DNA of 64,000 bases from positions 2,482,501 through 2,546,500 of the forward strand of contig CAHIKZ030004296.1 in the NCBI GenBank assembly GCA_903632075.3, in the 5' to 3' direction. A model generated the notes under the pieces. That model did not search any database. It was given only the letters and a program-made list of their open reading frames with translations, and was not told the DNA's origin. This stretch comes from Acanthosepion pharaonis. Its lineage: Eukaryota > Mollusca > Cephalopoda > Sepiida > Sepiidae. Shown here piece by piece: positions 23,405-34,860 of the stretch; within the stretch, counting starts at the first letter, position 1; each line of letters starts with the position of its first letter. The translations under genes and the position numbers were made by a program.

Positions 23405-24012
23405 TATTTTATTCGGCGTGACTGATTCGGCGTCAGAAAAATAATTGGACTATTCGGCATAGCCGTTTAGGGGTCAGACTGTTTCGACGTCACAGTCTTT
23501 GATCGGAGGCAAATTCCCCCAAAAAGGGATAAAAGCATTGAAACCACCCAACTTTCAATATGACTTTTTATTCATTTAGGGAATTACGGATCCTATTAAA
23601 ACACTAATGGAATAATGTAAATTAAAAACTTAAATTAAAAATATTGTATTTCTAAAAAAATTAAAAACTTAGTAAAGCTATTTAATCTTAGAAATTACTT
23701 CTTCAATTCGTAATTATGAGCAACACCCTTCAGGAATTCTAGAGGATCGAATGATTCAACTTCCATTACAATATTTTGATTCGTTCATCAGTATGTCTAT
23801 ATATTTTTTAGCTTTTTGGGGAGGGGATGGATATCCAGTGATCAACTTTTCGATAAATGCATCACTTGCTTTCTGAACTTTCCGTAAAGCATCAATAAAT
23901 TTCCAGATTGAAGGATGATGTATTCCTAACTCATATTGCAAACGTCGATAAATATAAAAATGGCTCTAATTACTCTTTTTCTTAAATTGGACAAAGTACT
24001 AATTTCACTCCT

Positions 24013-24045
<33 letters not shown>

Positions 24046-24215
24046 GAGAAGAGAAAGAGAGAAAGAAAGAAAAGAAAAGAATTTGACTATAACGACGAAG
24101 TAGTAATCTGACGCCTAATCGTCCCTCTGCCGAGAAATTCCTATGTCAACTCGGCCACGCTGAATCAGCGACGCCAAATGGGCTACACCGGAACGTCCCA
24201 TTCCCATTTTATGAC
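23405..24215 (-). mobile_element. MULE-type DNA transposon relic
   Basis: At 23756-23941 the minus strand encodes ELGIHHPSIWKFIDALRKVQ, a block typical of the C-terminal part of Mutator-like/FLYWCH-associated transposases (family knowledge). The outer regions contain repeated CGGCGT/GACGCC motifs (ATTCGGCGTGACTGATTCGG at about 23411; CTGAATCAGCGACGCC at about 24161) that could be inverted termini. Most of the transposase is missing. A GA-rich array lies at 24011-24080. Confidence 0.5.
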
Positions 24216-24317
24216 GCGTCATGATTCCCGGGACAAAATAATCGTGCCACGAAGAAAATTATTTGAAGAATAATAAGCGTGCAAATAAGTTTTTTTTATT
24301 GATTTAATCGTTTTTTT

Positions 24318-24770
24318 TACGGCTTATCAACCCTTTGCAGTTTATTTAAAGTGATGAAATATTTTTAGATTGTAAGAATTTTTTGAGATAATAATGGTTT
24401 AGTCATACACGCTTTATTAATTAACCCATAGCGAGGGGAGGGAGAAGAAATGGATTTCTATCAACTCAGAATTTGATAGACAAACAAGAAATTATAATGT
24501 GGATATAAAGTGGGAAATAAATTCTATTTTACAAACTGATTCCTTACTTTTTGGGCACGCTAATATATATAGTTTTATATTCCAGATAATGTAAATAAAT
24601 CTAAAAGACAAGTCTGTGTGGCTAATCAGTACTTCAATGATTGATTCTACGGCTTATCAACCCTTTGCGGGTTATTTAAAGCCAGAAAATATTTTTAAAT
24701 TTTAAGAATTTTTTTTTAGATGATAGTTTAATGATGCAAGTCTTACTAATTAATCCATAGCTGAGGGAGA
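24318..24770 (+). repeat. two diverged heads of element X
   Basis: ACGGCTTATCAACCCTTTGC followed by TTATTTAAAG and AAATATTTTTA occurs at about 24319 and again at about 24651, 332 bp apart. Both match the head of element X. The segment between them is unassigned. Confidence 0.55.
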
Positions 24771-24839
24771 ATAATTGAAATCATTCCAAGGGCATTTGCG
24801 CTTAAGTGAATATAATGATACCAACTGTAATGTTTCCGA

Positions 24840-25160
24840 GCCATTATCCATTACACCACCCGCACATCCAAGCTTACAGCGCCGAGGTTTTGGGGAGCGC
24901 GGAACCACCTATTAATTGCTGGTGTTCCCAGGTCTACCCTGTTAGGGTCCCAGCTATGGTTAAATAGTTAACCCCCAAACTGGGGTCGAAGGTATAAACA
25001 TAGGTTTTAATACCAGTAATACATTTTTTAAGAAAAAATATTAACAGCAATACATTTTTTGAAAAAAAATTACCAGTAATAAAAGTCTTCTCGGCATTAA
25101 ATAACCCATTTAGATGTTGATATGCCGTAGAACAAAACAAAGAAAAACAAACGAGTCTGA
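24840..25160 (-). repeat. element X copy 4, joined to a 5S tail and tRNA-like segment
   Basis: Read on the minus strand from 25150: the X head (GGCATATCAACATC), GTATTGCTGTTAATATT, CCATAGCTGGGACCCTAAC, CACCAGCAATTAAT, then GCGCTGTAAGCTTGG (the last bases of 5S rRNA) and GGTGGTGTAATGGATAA. Copy 3 plus the 5S sequence has the same order, so X, 5S tail and tRNA-like segment appear to form one composite. Confidence 0.6.
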
Positions 25161-25375
25161 ATTCTATCAAAATGGCAAAGTGAGGATTGAGCAACTCCAA
25201 TTCAAATATGACAGCAATAGTCCATTTTTTGGTCTTATCTAGCTTTTATAAAGTTAAAACATATAGGCCGCATAGCGAAAAAAAACAGTTTCTTATATAA
25301 ATATCTTATTGAGTATCAGTTTATTTTTTAGTTGCACTTAATGATAAATGCACATTATAAAAATATTGAATGACT

Positions 25376-25754
25376 AGCAGTAGAGCCCGGCATTGCCCGG
25401 GGATGTAACAGTAAGAGATAGATCAAGTATCGACCATCATAAAGACTGAAAAATAAAATTGACAAAGATTATTGTTTAAGGTTGACGGACACGCATGTCT
25501 TAGTTATTTTTTTTTTTTTTTTTTTTTACGAATTGGTCAAACTCAAACAAAAACATTGTTTTCAATCGTTATGAGTCTACCGATTGAATAGAATTTTATT
25601 ATAAACAATTGTCTTGTAAATGGAATTTTGAAAGCTCTGAATGTAAAAATAAAGAAAAAAGTGTGCAAGACAATAAGAAACACTACCTGCCAAAAAAGTG
25701 AAGTTTTGTTGAAATCGGTTGAAAATGTAGGAAATCCGATCCCATATATAAACA

Positions 25755-25815
<61 letters not shown>

Positions 25816-26600
25816 CCAACCTGGGTTTTATAATAAGTATAACTCGATAACTCGATATTAATAAGTATATAACTCGATATGACTTGTCCCACTTTCATTA
25901 ATGCCTCTTAATCGTGTTTTCAATTGATTTCGTGCAAAAACAATTCTTTTTCCAATTTTTGGCGCTGTCAGAACCACCGCAAGGTAATTTTGCGTAGTCC
26001 TGTGAAGTTTTGTTGAAATCGGTTGAAAAATGTAGGAAATACGATCCCATATATAAACGAACAGACGCACACACACACAATCTGCGTTTTATAATGAGTA
26101 AGATGATCTAACAAATCGTATTCATTTAGTAGCCTTTCTATAATCTTTTACAATTTATGATTTTTACTTATTGAATACAGTAAAAAAAATTGGACACAAT
26201 GTGTATTTAAAGTAGTTTCCGGTTATTATTTTTAGTTAGGAGGACTTGTGTATGTTTAGATTTTATTTGTTTACTTTCTGTGTATCGTTCTCTGAAAAAA
26301 AAACCCCAAAAAAACGCTGTGTCACCGGAAATTAACGGCATTCTGACGTTTGAGTAACCGGCAGTAACTTCCGGCCGGGTGCGATACACTTAACCGTGCT
26401 TTCAATTAGATTTCGTGCAAAAACAATTGTGTTTTTCCAATATTTGGCGCTGTTAGAACCACCGCAAGGTAATTTTACGTAGTACTGTAAAGTTTTGTTG
26501 AAATCGGTTGAAAAATGTAGGAAATCCGATCCAATATATAAACGTACACTCACACACACACACACACACACACACAATCTGCGTTTTATAATAAGTAAGA
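25376..26600. repeat. repeat family with internal CA tract, three copies
   Basis: GTGAAGTTTTGTTGAAATCGG, then GTAGGAAATCCGATCC, ATATATAAAC, a (CA)n run, and GCGTTTTATAATAAGTAAGA or close variants occur at about 25700-25850, 26005-26100 and 26487-26600. Upstream of the first, AGCAGTAGAGCCCGGCATTG resembles the start of RTE-associated short repeats (weak). The CA run is a constant part of the element, longest (about 59 bp) in the first copy. Confidence 0.65.
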
Positions 26601-26689
26601 TTATTAGGCATATTTTCTTTCTTTCTTTTCAGAAAAGGACATGGTTGTCGTGTAATTGTTTTCTTCTTGCTTTGTTTTTCATTATTCAG

Positions 26690-26833
26690 ATAATGGAATT
26701 TAGGATACTTCAGACTGTACTCCGTTTTCTAAATCGTTGTCTCAGTGCCTTCAAGAGTGATGACCAATTCTTGGAGAAAAGACCCAATTACACACAGATG
26801 TCTTTACATTCTACGGTATCTTCACCAAATCAA
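26690..26833 (+). CDS. ionotropic glutamate receptor, exon 5 (amino-terminal domain)
   Basis: Acceptor TTTTCATTATTCAG|AT, donor CAAATCAA|GTTAGT; phase 0 both sides, 48 codons. It encodes IMEFRILQTVLRFLNRCLSA through STVSSPNQ. It fits the long helix that follows the strand carried by exon 4 and a polar loop before the last amino-terminal-domain strands. The exon is short and the sequence poorly conserved, so the assignment leans on phase and position. Confidence 0.75.
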
Positions 26834-27134
26834 GTTAGTTTACATTCTGTGTTTAGATTCTTCATTTTTTAGGTTTTTTTTTTTAAATATATTCTTTGAA
26901 TGTCTGGAATTTAAGTTTGCTTTGTATTGTAGCTTCGATTATTTTTTTTAATTCCTTTTTGTTGCCAACAGCCAAATGTGAATCACTTTTATTTATTCAT
27001 TTTTAATTTGCTTCCCTTGAAAACTCGTATCAGAACGTGAGTCAAACATTTCAGCACATGCGCAATCATTATAATGGCATTTCATTATGACACGACCGGA
27101 TTATCAAAATGACTCCTACCTGTCTCATTCTGTT

Positions 27135-27310
27135 CCTATCTATCTATCTAATTCTGTTCATATCTATCTATCTATCTATCTATCTAATTCTGTTCATATC
27201 TATCTATCTATCTATCTATCTATCTAATTCTGTTCATATCTATCTATCTATCTATCTATCTATCTAATTCTGTTCATATCTATCCATCTATCTAGCTAGC
27301 TAGCTAGCTA
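27135..27310. repeat. TATC array with higher-order unit
   Basis: (TATC)n blocks are separated by TAATTCTGTTCATA spacers, giving four or five higher-order units, and end in (GCTA)n. It directly precedes the gypsy LTR. Confidence 0.95.
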
Positions 27311-27313
27311 CCA

Positions 27314-27865
27314 TATATGAATGAAATGTGTTACTACTGACACCGGAGTTTAAACGTGAATCTCTAGACAATGAAAATGTAGACCGCCATTTACTATAAA
27401 TAGAGATATCATGCCACTGACTGCGTGGTTACAATTACGTGTTGTACAATCAAGTGTTGAACTCTCTGCTTTCGGGCAGTGAAGAACACAGACGGGGCTA
27501 TGCCTACGGGAAGAGTCTCGTCTGGGGAGGTAGACTAACCGGGCCCCGTGTATGCGGGGTCTACGCGAAATTTTTGCTCAAGCCTACGGGCTCGGATTCG
27601 CCCCACTTAAAAATCGGTCTTGTGCCACATCCTGCATTGTGGGGAAGTTGGTAAATACCTGTTACAAATACACGTTGACTATTGTGTTAAACCGGACGTT
27701 AAAGCCGAGCGTATTAACTGATAAGTAATCAATAATCTTTCCGTTGACTCTTTACATCCTTGTTGTTAATGTATTTTAATTGCGTTTGATAATTAAATGC
27801 TTTACTATTTTACATTAAAGTATTTCTGTTATTTTTTGTATTATGTACGTGCGACGGATTACAAA
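27314..27865 (+). repeat. 5' LTR of gypsy element, with SINE insertion
   Basis: TGAATGAAATGTG ... CTGACACCGGAGTTTAAACG and CCGCCATTTACTATAAATAG match 33230-33340. The match resumes after the SINE with TTGACTATTGTGT and CCGGACGTTAAA. Just downstream, AAAGTGGCGAACGAGGATT at 27864 is a gypsy-type primer-binding/leader sequence. TATAAATAG probably serves as the TATA element. Confidence 0.8.
27430..27677 (+). mobile_element. SINE copy 1, inserted in the LTR
   Basis: A diverged duplication, ACAATTACGTGTTG / ACAAATACACGTTG, flanks 27444-27663. The body reads AACTCTCTGCTTTCGGGCAG, AGACGGGGCTATGCC, AGAGTCTCGTCTGGGGAGGT, CCCCGTGTATGCGGGGTCTA and ends near GTGGGGAAGTTGGTAAATA. Other copies are at 41045-41312 and 52345-52535 (minus). 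Confidence 0.75.
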
Positions 27866-28033
27866 AGTGGCGAACGAGGATTCGCATTGAAGTCTCGAAG
27901 GAAAAAATACGTCGTAACAGGATATTCAGTAAATATTTACCACTTCACAAAAGTGACGACACGTGCAACTACAAAATGTTCTCAGGACTACAGATAAATA
28001 ATAAATAAATTAAATTAGCAGATTACAAAAAAA

Positions 28034-28910
28034 ATGGAAGGATTAAAATCTGTCATGATTCAAATGTTGGGACAACAATTATAACAATAAGAACACAAAG
28101 TTCTGGAATTATTATTAAATACAACTACGGCGGAAAGAACGTCAAATTTCTTCACTCCAGATGTTGTCGCCATGTCAATTAGCGAATTTTTAAACAACCC
28201 GGACAAAGGAATGATATTCCCAGCTTATTATAGAAGATACGAAGAAATTTTCAAAAAGGGTTGTTTGCACTGGGAAGATGAAAATAAAGTTCGCTTTTTA
28301 TTAAGAAAACTGTTTTCTGCGGAACATGAAAGTACGTGAATTTTTTTATCACAACCCCCCCCCAAAAAAAAACCCAGGTGAGATAGATTTTAATGAAACT
28401 ATATTAATACTATCGAAAATTTTCTGTGATAGGAGTTCATTATTCAATACACGTTGGTAATATCTTAACTTAATAGAGGGTAATAATGAAGATTTTGTTA
28501 CGTAGCTGAAGCAGTGAACCGGGAATGTGAGAAATTTAAATTAAATGAACACCGGATTTATTCAAATGCTTAATATTCATACAGGGCTTAACTGCTAATA
28601 AGGACGCGGAAATAAGATCCATAATACTACTAGAGATGGATCCCAAGTTAACTCTCCAGAAAATAGTCGTAGAGTGTCAGCGCATTGTTAATCTTAAACT
28701 CTATACCGCAAGGATTGAAGAAAAAGACATTTCAAACGTACATAACGTCTGGCCATTTTAAAAAATTATACACCTTTTTTCAATATCTAATGTCTTCCAC
28801 GGTTGTTGGGGTAAACATTTCAGGAGTAATTGTTTAATAGAACAAAAAATCCTACCAATGTGGAAAGATGGGACACAAAATTACTCCTTGCAAATACAAA
28901 GAAAAAATAG
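28034..28910 (+). pseudogene. gypsy gag remnant
   Basis: A frame from about 28140 reads TSNFFTPDVVAMSISEFLNN, then PAYYRRYEEIFKKG and KVRFLLRKLFSAEHE, a gypsy Gag pattern. It breaks near 28340. A decayed zinc knuckle, CGKMGHKITPC, is visible at about 28868-28900 with its first Cys lost. Confidence 0.7.
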
Positions 28911-28984
28911 TAGAGCATATGTAAACGCGATAAATACATTGTGTAAAGTCAAAAAACAAAGAAAAAACTAACAACAAAAATTCG

Positions 28985-29260
28985 GCGAGCGTGTCTTTAA
29001 CTGAGCTAGAAATATCTCAAAAGAGGAAATTTGTTTTTGTTAAAATTAATAATGTAAAAATAAAACTACAACTGGATACAGAGTCTGATATAACCATTAT
29101 CAATGAACAGACACGAAGAAAAATTGTAAAACTCAGGTTATTAAATTCTGGAAAAATTGCTCGTGAAGTTACAGGGAAGAAATTTAACTTTATGAGTGAA
29201 TTCACCTGCAACATTTCTTTTATTGCTAAAACTAAAAAGAAGCGACTGTGTTTGTATTAA
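28985..29260 (+). pseudogene. gypsy aspartic protease remnant
   Basis: SASVSLTELE ... LQLDTESDITIINEQT; the active-site DTGSD-type motif reads DTESD, so the conserved Gly is replaced by Glu, which should inactivate it. It lies between gag and RT in the usual order. Confidence 0.75.
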
Positions 29261-29459
29261 AGAATACAGCTAATTTATTTGGAACTGATTGGATTGCAAT
29301 ATTTGATCTATGGGAACTCCCAATCGTCTATTCTGCAACAAAATAAATATTGTTACCTCTACGGCTAATATGGCAACCGAAAAATCAAAGAATTAAAATG
29401 AGTTTTTCAGAAGTCTTCTCAGAAAGCCTAGGTACGTGCACGTAAACAAAAGATAAATT

Positions 29460-29731
29460 TGAAGTAAAAGAGAATACAACACCGGTATTTAAACCAAAAA
29501 GAAGTGTACCTTTTACAGCGTTAGAACCTATCAATAAGGAATTAGACAGAGTAGAAAAATTAGGAGTTTTATCAAAAGTAAACTATCCTGAATGGGCATC
29601 ACCAACAGTTTACGTAGAAAAAAAAAAAAATAAATAAAATCCGCGCTGATTTTTCAAGGGGATTAAATAAAAGTTGGAACGGGATTCTGACCCGCTTTTC
29701 AGATATCGAAGAAATTCTTAGCGGAAATATT

Positions 29732-29735
<4 letters not shown>
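29460..29735 (+). pseudogene. gypsy RT N-terminal remnant
   Basis: FKPKRSVPFTALEPINKELD, then GVLSKVNYPEWASPTVYV and RADFSRGLNKS match the start of gypsy reverse transcriptases. A stop interrupts it near 29630. It ends exactly at a poly-T run; the catalytic core is missing. Confidence 0.75.
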
Positions 29736-29762
<27 letters not shown>

Positions 29763-31861
29763 GAAATCCAAGAAAGAACTTTTGAAACCGAATTTATTTA
29801 GTTAAGTTGATTTTATTATTATTCTTCTATTCTTTTTTGTTGAACTGATTTATTTTTTTCCCTTTATCGTTTTCTTTTAGTTTTTATTTTTTTTCTCCTT
29901 GTCGGCTTTAAGCCGCCATCTTTAATTTTATCTTTCTGGTGTATCAAAGCTTCACCAGTTCACTTTTTATTGTTTTATTTCATTCTTAGTTCATTTATTT
30001 TTTTTATTTTTTGCTTTCAGTTAGAAATTAAAGGCCTAAATATTGTTTTCCTTTGACTTTTTAATATTTCCTTGTCAGCCGTCTTATTCGTACCCTCCCC
30101 ACTTAGGCTTTTCATTTCTATTTTTTCTAGGCTACTTTCCATGGTTATTTTTAACTTTTTTTCCTCCTTGGGTGAAATTTATTTTTATTTAAACCCTTCA
30201 GAGTATTTCATAATGCTTTTCGTAGTACTTTTAAACTATCTTTATTTTTCTTTACGAACTTTTATTTTTAATTTATGCCCACTGTGCGTTTTTTTTTTCC
30301 TGGTCAAACCAGTTTCTTTTTAGAGTTTCTATTTTTTGGTATTATTTCTTTAATCTCTTAACCTTTCGTGGTTAATTCTTGGTAGTTTTCACCAAATTTA
30401 ATCCCAGCATTCATTTCTTCGTATAGCCAGGTTCTTGATTGTATTTTTGAGTCTGTATTATTTCTCTATTTTCTTTCGCGGTAAATTCCTTTGCTTTGCC
30501 AATTTTTTTTTTCTTAATTTATCTTTTTAAACAACATTGTTTTCCTGGTTAAACCAGTTTTTCTTATTGATTTTGGATTGTTTATTTCACATTTTATTTT
30601 ATATTTCCGGCTAACTTTTCTTTTCCATACCTCTCCCCTTATTTCTATATAGTTTACCACGAGTAAAAAAAAAAAAATTGCTTACACGTTTTAAAAGAAC
30701 AATATGGCCAACCAAAGTCGGTAGATCCAAAACGATTTGTTCAGATCAACATTCAAAAATGTCGCGCCTTATAAAAATGATACTTCGGGGTACTCGGAAT
30801 TAAAAGGTTCCCAAAAAATGTCAGCGGAAAAACTGTTTCTATGGAGGCTAATAATGGCCAGAATTTGTCCGAAGAAAGTACGGCGGCCAATAATGCCCAA
30901 ATTATGCCCACAAAAATTTTAGAGAATCATAATAGCCAAAAGATGACGAAGAAAAGTTCGGGGGTGGGGCATTAATGGTCAATATGTATACAGTAAAAAG
31001 ATAGAAGACCATCCGGGCAAAAATGAAAATACTGAGGCCGAGGAACCGCCCTGTTGTTGAAAGTCCTCCTAAATGCATTATCAATATTGCAGAGTTTTTG
31101 GAGCGAGCCAAGATCGATCATCTCCTGTCAAGAAAATGGGGGAGGTAATCGTTGATATTTGACGATGTTGAACACAGAGTTGAAGATTTCAGCCAAGGTC
31201 TTAGCCGGCTGTTTTCAGGCTGTCCTCCCTAGTTTGATTGGTCCCGAGCAGACTAGGGATGTGAAGGGCAGGACTATTCAAGACAACTTTCATTTGGTAC
31301 GATTGATCATCGAACAAATCGACAGTGACGCCGCGCTGATCAATTTAGATCAGTTCAAGGCTTTCGATAGGGTTGACCATCGCTGGAGGTTGTCCTTTCC
31401 GTCGCTGGTTTCGGGCCGTACATTCGAACTTGGATTCGACTTCTGTATGAGTCCCCCCGGTGTGCTGGTAGAAGTGAATGCAGTAAGATCGAAACCTTTC
31501 ATTTTATTTCGCTCCATTGGTCAAGTTTGTCCGCTTTCGCCTTTGCTGTGGAAATTCCCTACCTGTTGCTACTATTTCGTCCAGGTACTCCACCTATGCT
31601 GACGACGTTTCGGTTCTTGTGTCAAGCAGAGCCGAAATTGACGAAGTCGGCAAAGAAATCAAGGGGTACGCGACGGTGACAGGTGCCAGGATCAACCGCT
31701 ATAAGTTACTTGGCTTGCGGTTGGGTTCGTGTAAGAGAGTTTCAATTCTGGGATCAATTCCCTCTGGACGAACAAGCCGGTCAAGTACCGGTTTTGAGTC
31801 CAAATTGGCTGGAAAAAATTACAACCTTGAAAGTAAAAGTTGAAAAAAAAAAAAAAAAAAA
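29736..31861 (+). mobile_element. second LINE family fragment inserted in gypsy RT
   Basis: At 31159-31420 it encodes AKVLAGCFQAVLPSLIGPEQ, DVKGRTIQDNFHLVRL and INLDQFKAFDRVDH; at about 31595-31690 YADDVSVLVSSRAEI (the YADD active site) and TVTGARIN follow in another frame. It ends in poly-A at 31841-31861. This LINE differs from the Jockey-like family. The front 950 bp (29736-30690) is strikingly T-rich and codes for nothing clear. The element has lost RT motifs 3-4 by deletion. Confidence 0.65.
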
Positions 31862-32149
31862 ATTTTTATACTTTGCACAAAAATCAAAGGCAAAATTTAA
31901 TACCTGTAAAAAGACAACGTACAATCAATTTAGAGAGTTGAAATCTAACGCAAAAGATTCTTGGAATTATAAAAAAAATATATAAATTATTATTATGACG
32001 GTCCATGGAAGAGTTTCCTTTCTTGCAAGATTGACAACGCAAAAACGGCCTTTTTCATGCCCCACTTCAAATTGTTAAGTAAGATTTAAAGAAAAAAATA
32101 AAAATGGGAATATTACTGGAAGTAACTCATTTTTATTATGCGCTAATCT

Positions 32150-32860
32150 ACTTATGTACACAGAAAGAATTTTAATGCCATCAACGTTGAAAAGACGTAT
32201 GCTAAAAGATTTTCACGATGGACACCCAGGAATCTCAAGGATGAAATCCTTAATGAGGTTTTATACGTATTGGATTAGAATGGACCAAGACATTGAAAAT
32301 TTAGTCAAATCATATAGAGATTGCGCTCTGGCAGCGAAGTCACCACTTATAAAATTTCAACCTTGGCTAAAAACCTATATTCCATGGTCCAAAATAGACT
32401 TCGGAGGACCGTTAAACGAAGCATGTTATCTCGTGGAAAGAGATAGTTGCACTAAATGGCCAGAAATATTAAAATGTAGAAAACCGTCTTCCATGGTAAC
32501 TATAAAGTTTTACATGAGATTTTTGCAACATTCGGTGTAAATATCGTTACAGGTAACAGCATACAATTCACGGCTAGAGAATTTAAGTTTTTCTGTAAAT
32601 CATTAACAATAGAACACATTACAATGCCCTCTTCTCAATCAAGAAGTAAGGGACAGGTTGGACGGTTTGTCGATACGTTTAAATGGGCACTAAAAATAAG
32701 TCAGGGGGAGATGAGGTAGATAAAGTAATGCTGCAATAATTTCTAAGCGTTTTCAGAATAACACCAAACCCGAACACCATTTCTGGAATGTCGCCTGCAG
32801 AGTTGATGTTCGTTAGGAAGATTAAGTCCGTATTTGATAAATTATTACCAGAACGTTAGG
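32150..32860 (+). pseudogene. gypsy integrase remnant
   Basis: STLKRRMLKDFHDGHPGISR and YWIRMDQDIENLV give the HHCC zinc domain (the first Cys reads Tyr). IDFGGPLN marks the first catalytic Asp region. After a frameshift near 32538 the reading continues VTGNSIQFTAREFK, GQVGRFVDTFKWAL and later ISGMSPAELMF. Beyond 32860 the gypsy remnant continues to about 33200 with stops. Confidence 0.75.
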
Positions 32861-33229
32861 CGAGAACATCAAGAAACAACAATAATATAATTAAATATTT
32901 CAAACTTGGAGATTTAAAAAAAAAATGTACCAACGTGGAAAAGAATTCTAGGAAGACTGCGTTATAAAAAAAACTGATTAGCAAAATGAGGTACATGGTA
33001 CAAGGACAAAAGCGACACCTTAATCAGTTAAAAGAAAGATTCACTAAGTCTACGGAAAGAGGTACCTATGGAAATAATGTATAACGCGTTTGACATTCCC
33101 ACTTCCCCAGAAATTATTGAACCAAAGATTTACAGTAGGGGAAAAAGAACAGCAACGAATTATTTAAATATTGAACCAAAACTGAAAAAATATAAACTCT
33201 AGAGAAGTCATCTCAAAGGGGAAGTTTCA

Positions 33230-33395
33230 AATATGAATGAAAAGTGTCACTGCTGACACCGGAGTTTGAACGTGAGTATTTAGACACTGAAAATGTAAAC
33301 CGCCATTTACTATAAATAGAGATATGATGCCACTGACTGGGTGAGTGGTTATAACTATGTGTTTGACTATTGTGTCAACCCGGACGTTAAATCGA
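33230..33395 (+). repeat. 3' LTR of gypsy element, truncated
   Basis: It matches 27314-27430 and 27677-27710 (TGAATGAAAAGTGTCAC, CCGGAGTTTGAACG, CCATTTACTATAAATAG, ACCCGGACGTTAAA) without the SINE. Homology stops near 33395, so the last ~150 bp of the LTR are missing. Confidence 0.75.
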
Positions 33396-33675
33396 GTGTC
33401 GCGTGTTTCAAGACGAATTAGTACTTTTCTTAGCAGCTCTCCTCGACTGATATATGGAATCACGCGTCTGTTTGCCCGTGTATATGTGTGTGTGTGTGCG
33501 TATGTGGGTGTCTACCTCCTTGTACGGGTATGTGTGAATACGTGTGTATAGCAATGTGCGTGTGTGTCTGTGCGTTTGTGTATGCATGTGTGTAGGAGTG
33601 AGTGCGCGCATACTCATGTGCATATAGATCATTTTTTTCTTCCATCAAATTAATTTAATCTTCTTTTTTTAACAG

Positions 33676-33897
33676 AATGGTGTCACACAAAGTCTGTTTT
33701 CCGTGATGCTGGGAAACGACACTGTCGACCATTACGAAATTGTCCGAGTGGAAAGCAGACAGAAAAGACAGTTTGAATTTCTTCAGATTGGAGAATGGCG
33801 CGCCAATAACAATGGAATCACACAAACAAGTGAAACGTTTTTCCCAAATTCTCAAACAGGATTTGGTAACCGCGTTCTCAAAGTCGCTTTCAATCAA
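33676..33897 (+). CDS. ionotropic glutamate receptor, exon 6 (end of amino-terminal domain)
   Basis: Acceptor TTCTTTTTTTAACAG|AA, donor AATCAA|GTGAGT; phase 0 both sides, 74 codons. It encodes NGVTQSLFSVMLGNDTVDHY through GNRVLKVAFNQ. The order 'G-x-T-x-x-x-F-x ... YEIVRV ... FEFLQIGEW ... VLKVAF' is the typical end of the amino-terminal domain (the 'G-T-G-x-I-x-F/ Y-x-I-x-N / x-x-I-G-W' block) and the linker leading to the ligand-binding domain. Confidence 0.9.
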
Positions 33898-34426
33898 GTG
33901 AGTCCTTATCTTTTAAAATGCATTTTTTGTGTATTCTTGTTCTTTTCTTAAGGGAGATATGTTGATAGAATTATTTTCATATCAGACCTAGCGATACTTG
34001 AACTCATACATGTTTTGTTTTTTTCTTAAATCTTTGATGAAATTTCTTTATCTGCTTTAGGAAAGTAATGGCGGAAAAAGCTGTTTCATTCCGTTTGGTC
34101 TTTTTTGTTTACCTCGTTTCTATGAATAGAATTAGCAACGTAACGACAAAATTTCATGGAGGTTACTAGATTTTTCTGTTTTGGAATACTTACAGTATTT
34201 ACTTGTGCATAATACGAGAAATTTTGAACAAAAATTAAAGGCAAAAAAGGGGGACGTATTAAACACAAATAAACATTTTCAGAATTTTTTACTCAGGTTA
34301 AAGAAACCTCTGATTTGAAACATCAAGATTGCAATTTTGCTCACAAGATAAAGTTTCTTTATATTTTGATTTTTTTTTATGAAGTTTTCTCTAATGAAAA
34401 ACAATATTTTTTTCATTTTCATAGTT

Positions 34427-34860
34427 TATTAATATATATTGTCATCCACAGACAGACTGTTTTGCTGTATCACAACTCATCAGTGTGGTTAGACATCCGA
34501 TTTCTTCAAGCCGGGATCGAAACCCGACTGATTCAGCAACAGTCTGAGATTTTCCCCTAAGCCCTCGGCGCACGGTTGAAAGACTTATTCTGTGAATAAA
34601 CATGCCAATGACTGAGAGAGCTCAATTCAAAGAGGGGAAAGAGCCTTGTAATATTAGTAGTAATAGTCATTGTTTATAAATTCGCACTTATTTTCCAAAA
34701 GTACACAACCGAATTTAAGTTTTTTGGGTGAGTATATATTGTCATCAACAGACAGATTGTTTCGCTGTATCACAGCTTATCAGTGTGGCTAGTCATCTGA
34801 TTGCTTCAAGCCGAGATCGAAACCCGACTGATTCGGCAAAGAAATATAATAAATTCATAT
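34427..34860 (+). repeat. two direct copies of a tRNA-like short repeat
   Basis: TGTCATCMACAGACAGAYTG, GCTGTATCACARCTYATCAG, CTTCAAGCCGRGATCGAAAC and CCGACTGATTC occur at about 34438-34545 and 34740-34845. GATCGAAACCC resembles a pol III B box. Probably two copies of one SINE. Confidence 0.55.

Larger units (their letters stand above)
21089..26689 (+). other. intron 4, nested repeats
   Basis: 5.6 kb holding element X copies, a 5S rRNA-derived sequence, an interrupted LTR, a MULE relic and CA-bearing repeats; each is listed separately. Confidence 0.75.
26834..33675 (+). other. intron 5, filled by a gypsy element
   Basis: The largest intron seen (6.8 kb). 26834-27120 is unassigned; the rest is a TATC array, the gypsy element and, after it, a short GT-rich stretch (33485-33610). 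Confidence 0.8.

Noticed and set aside
27135..27310. Regularly spaced repeats resembling a CRISPR array
   Set aside because: Spacers are identical and the repeats are TATC microsatellite; eukaryotic context.
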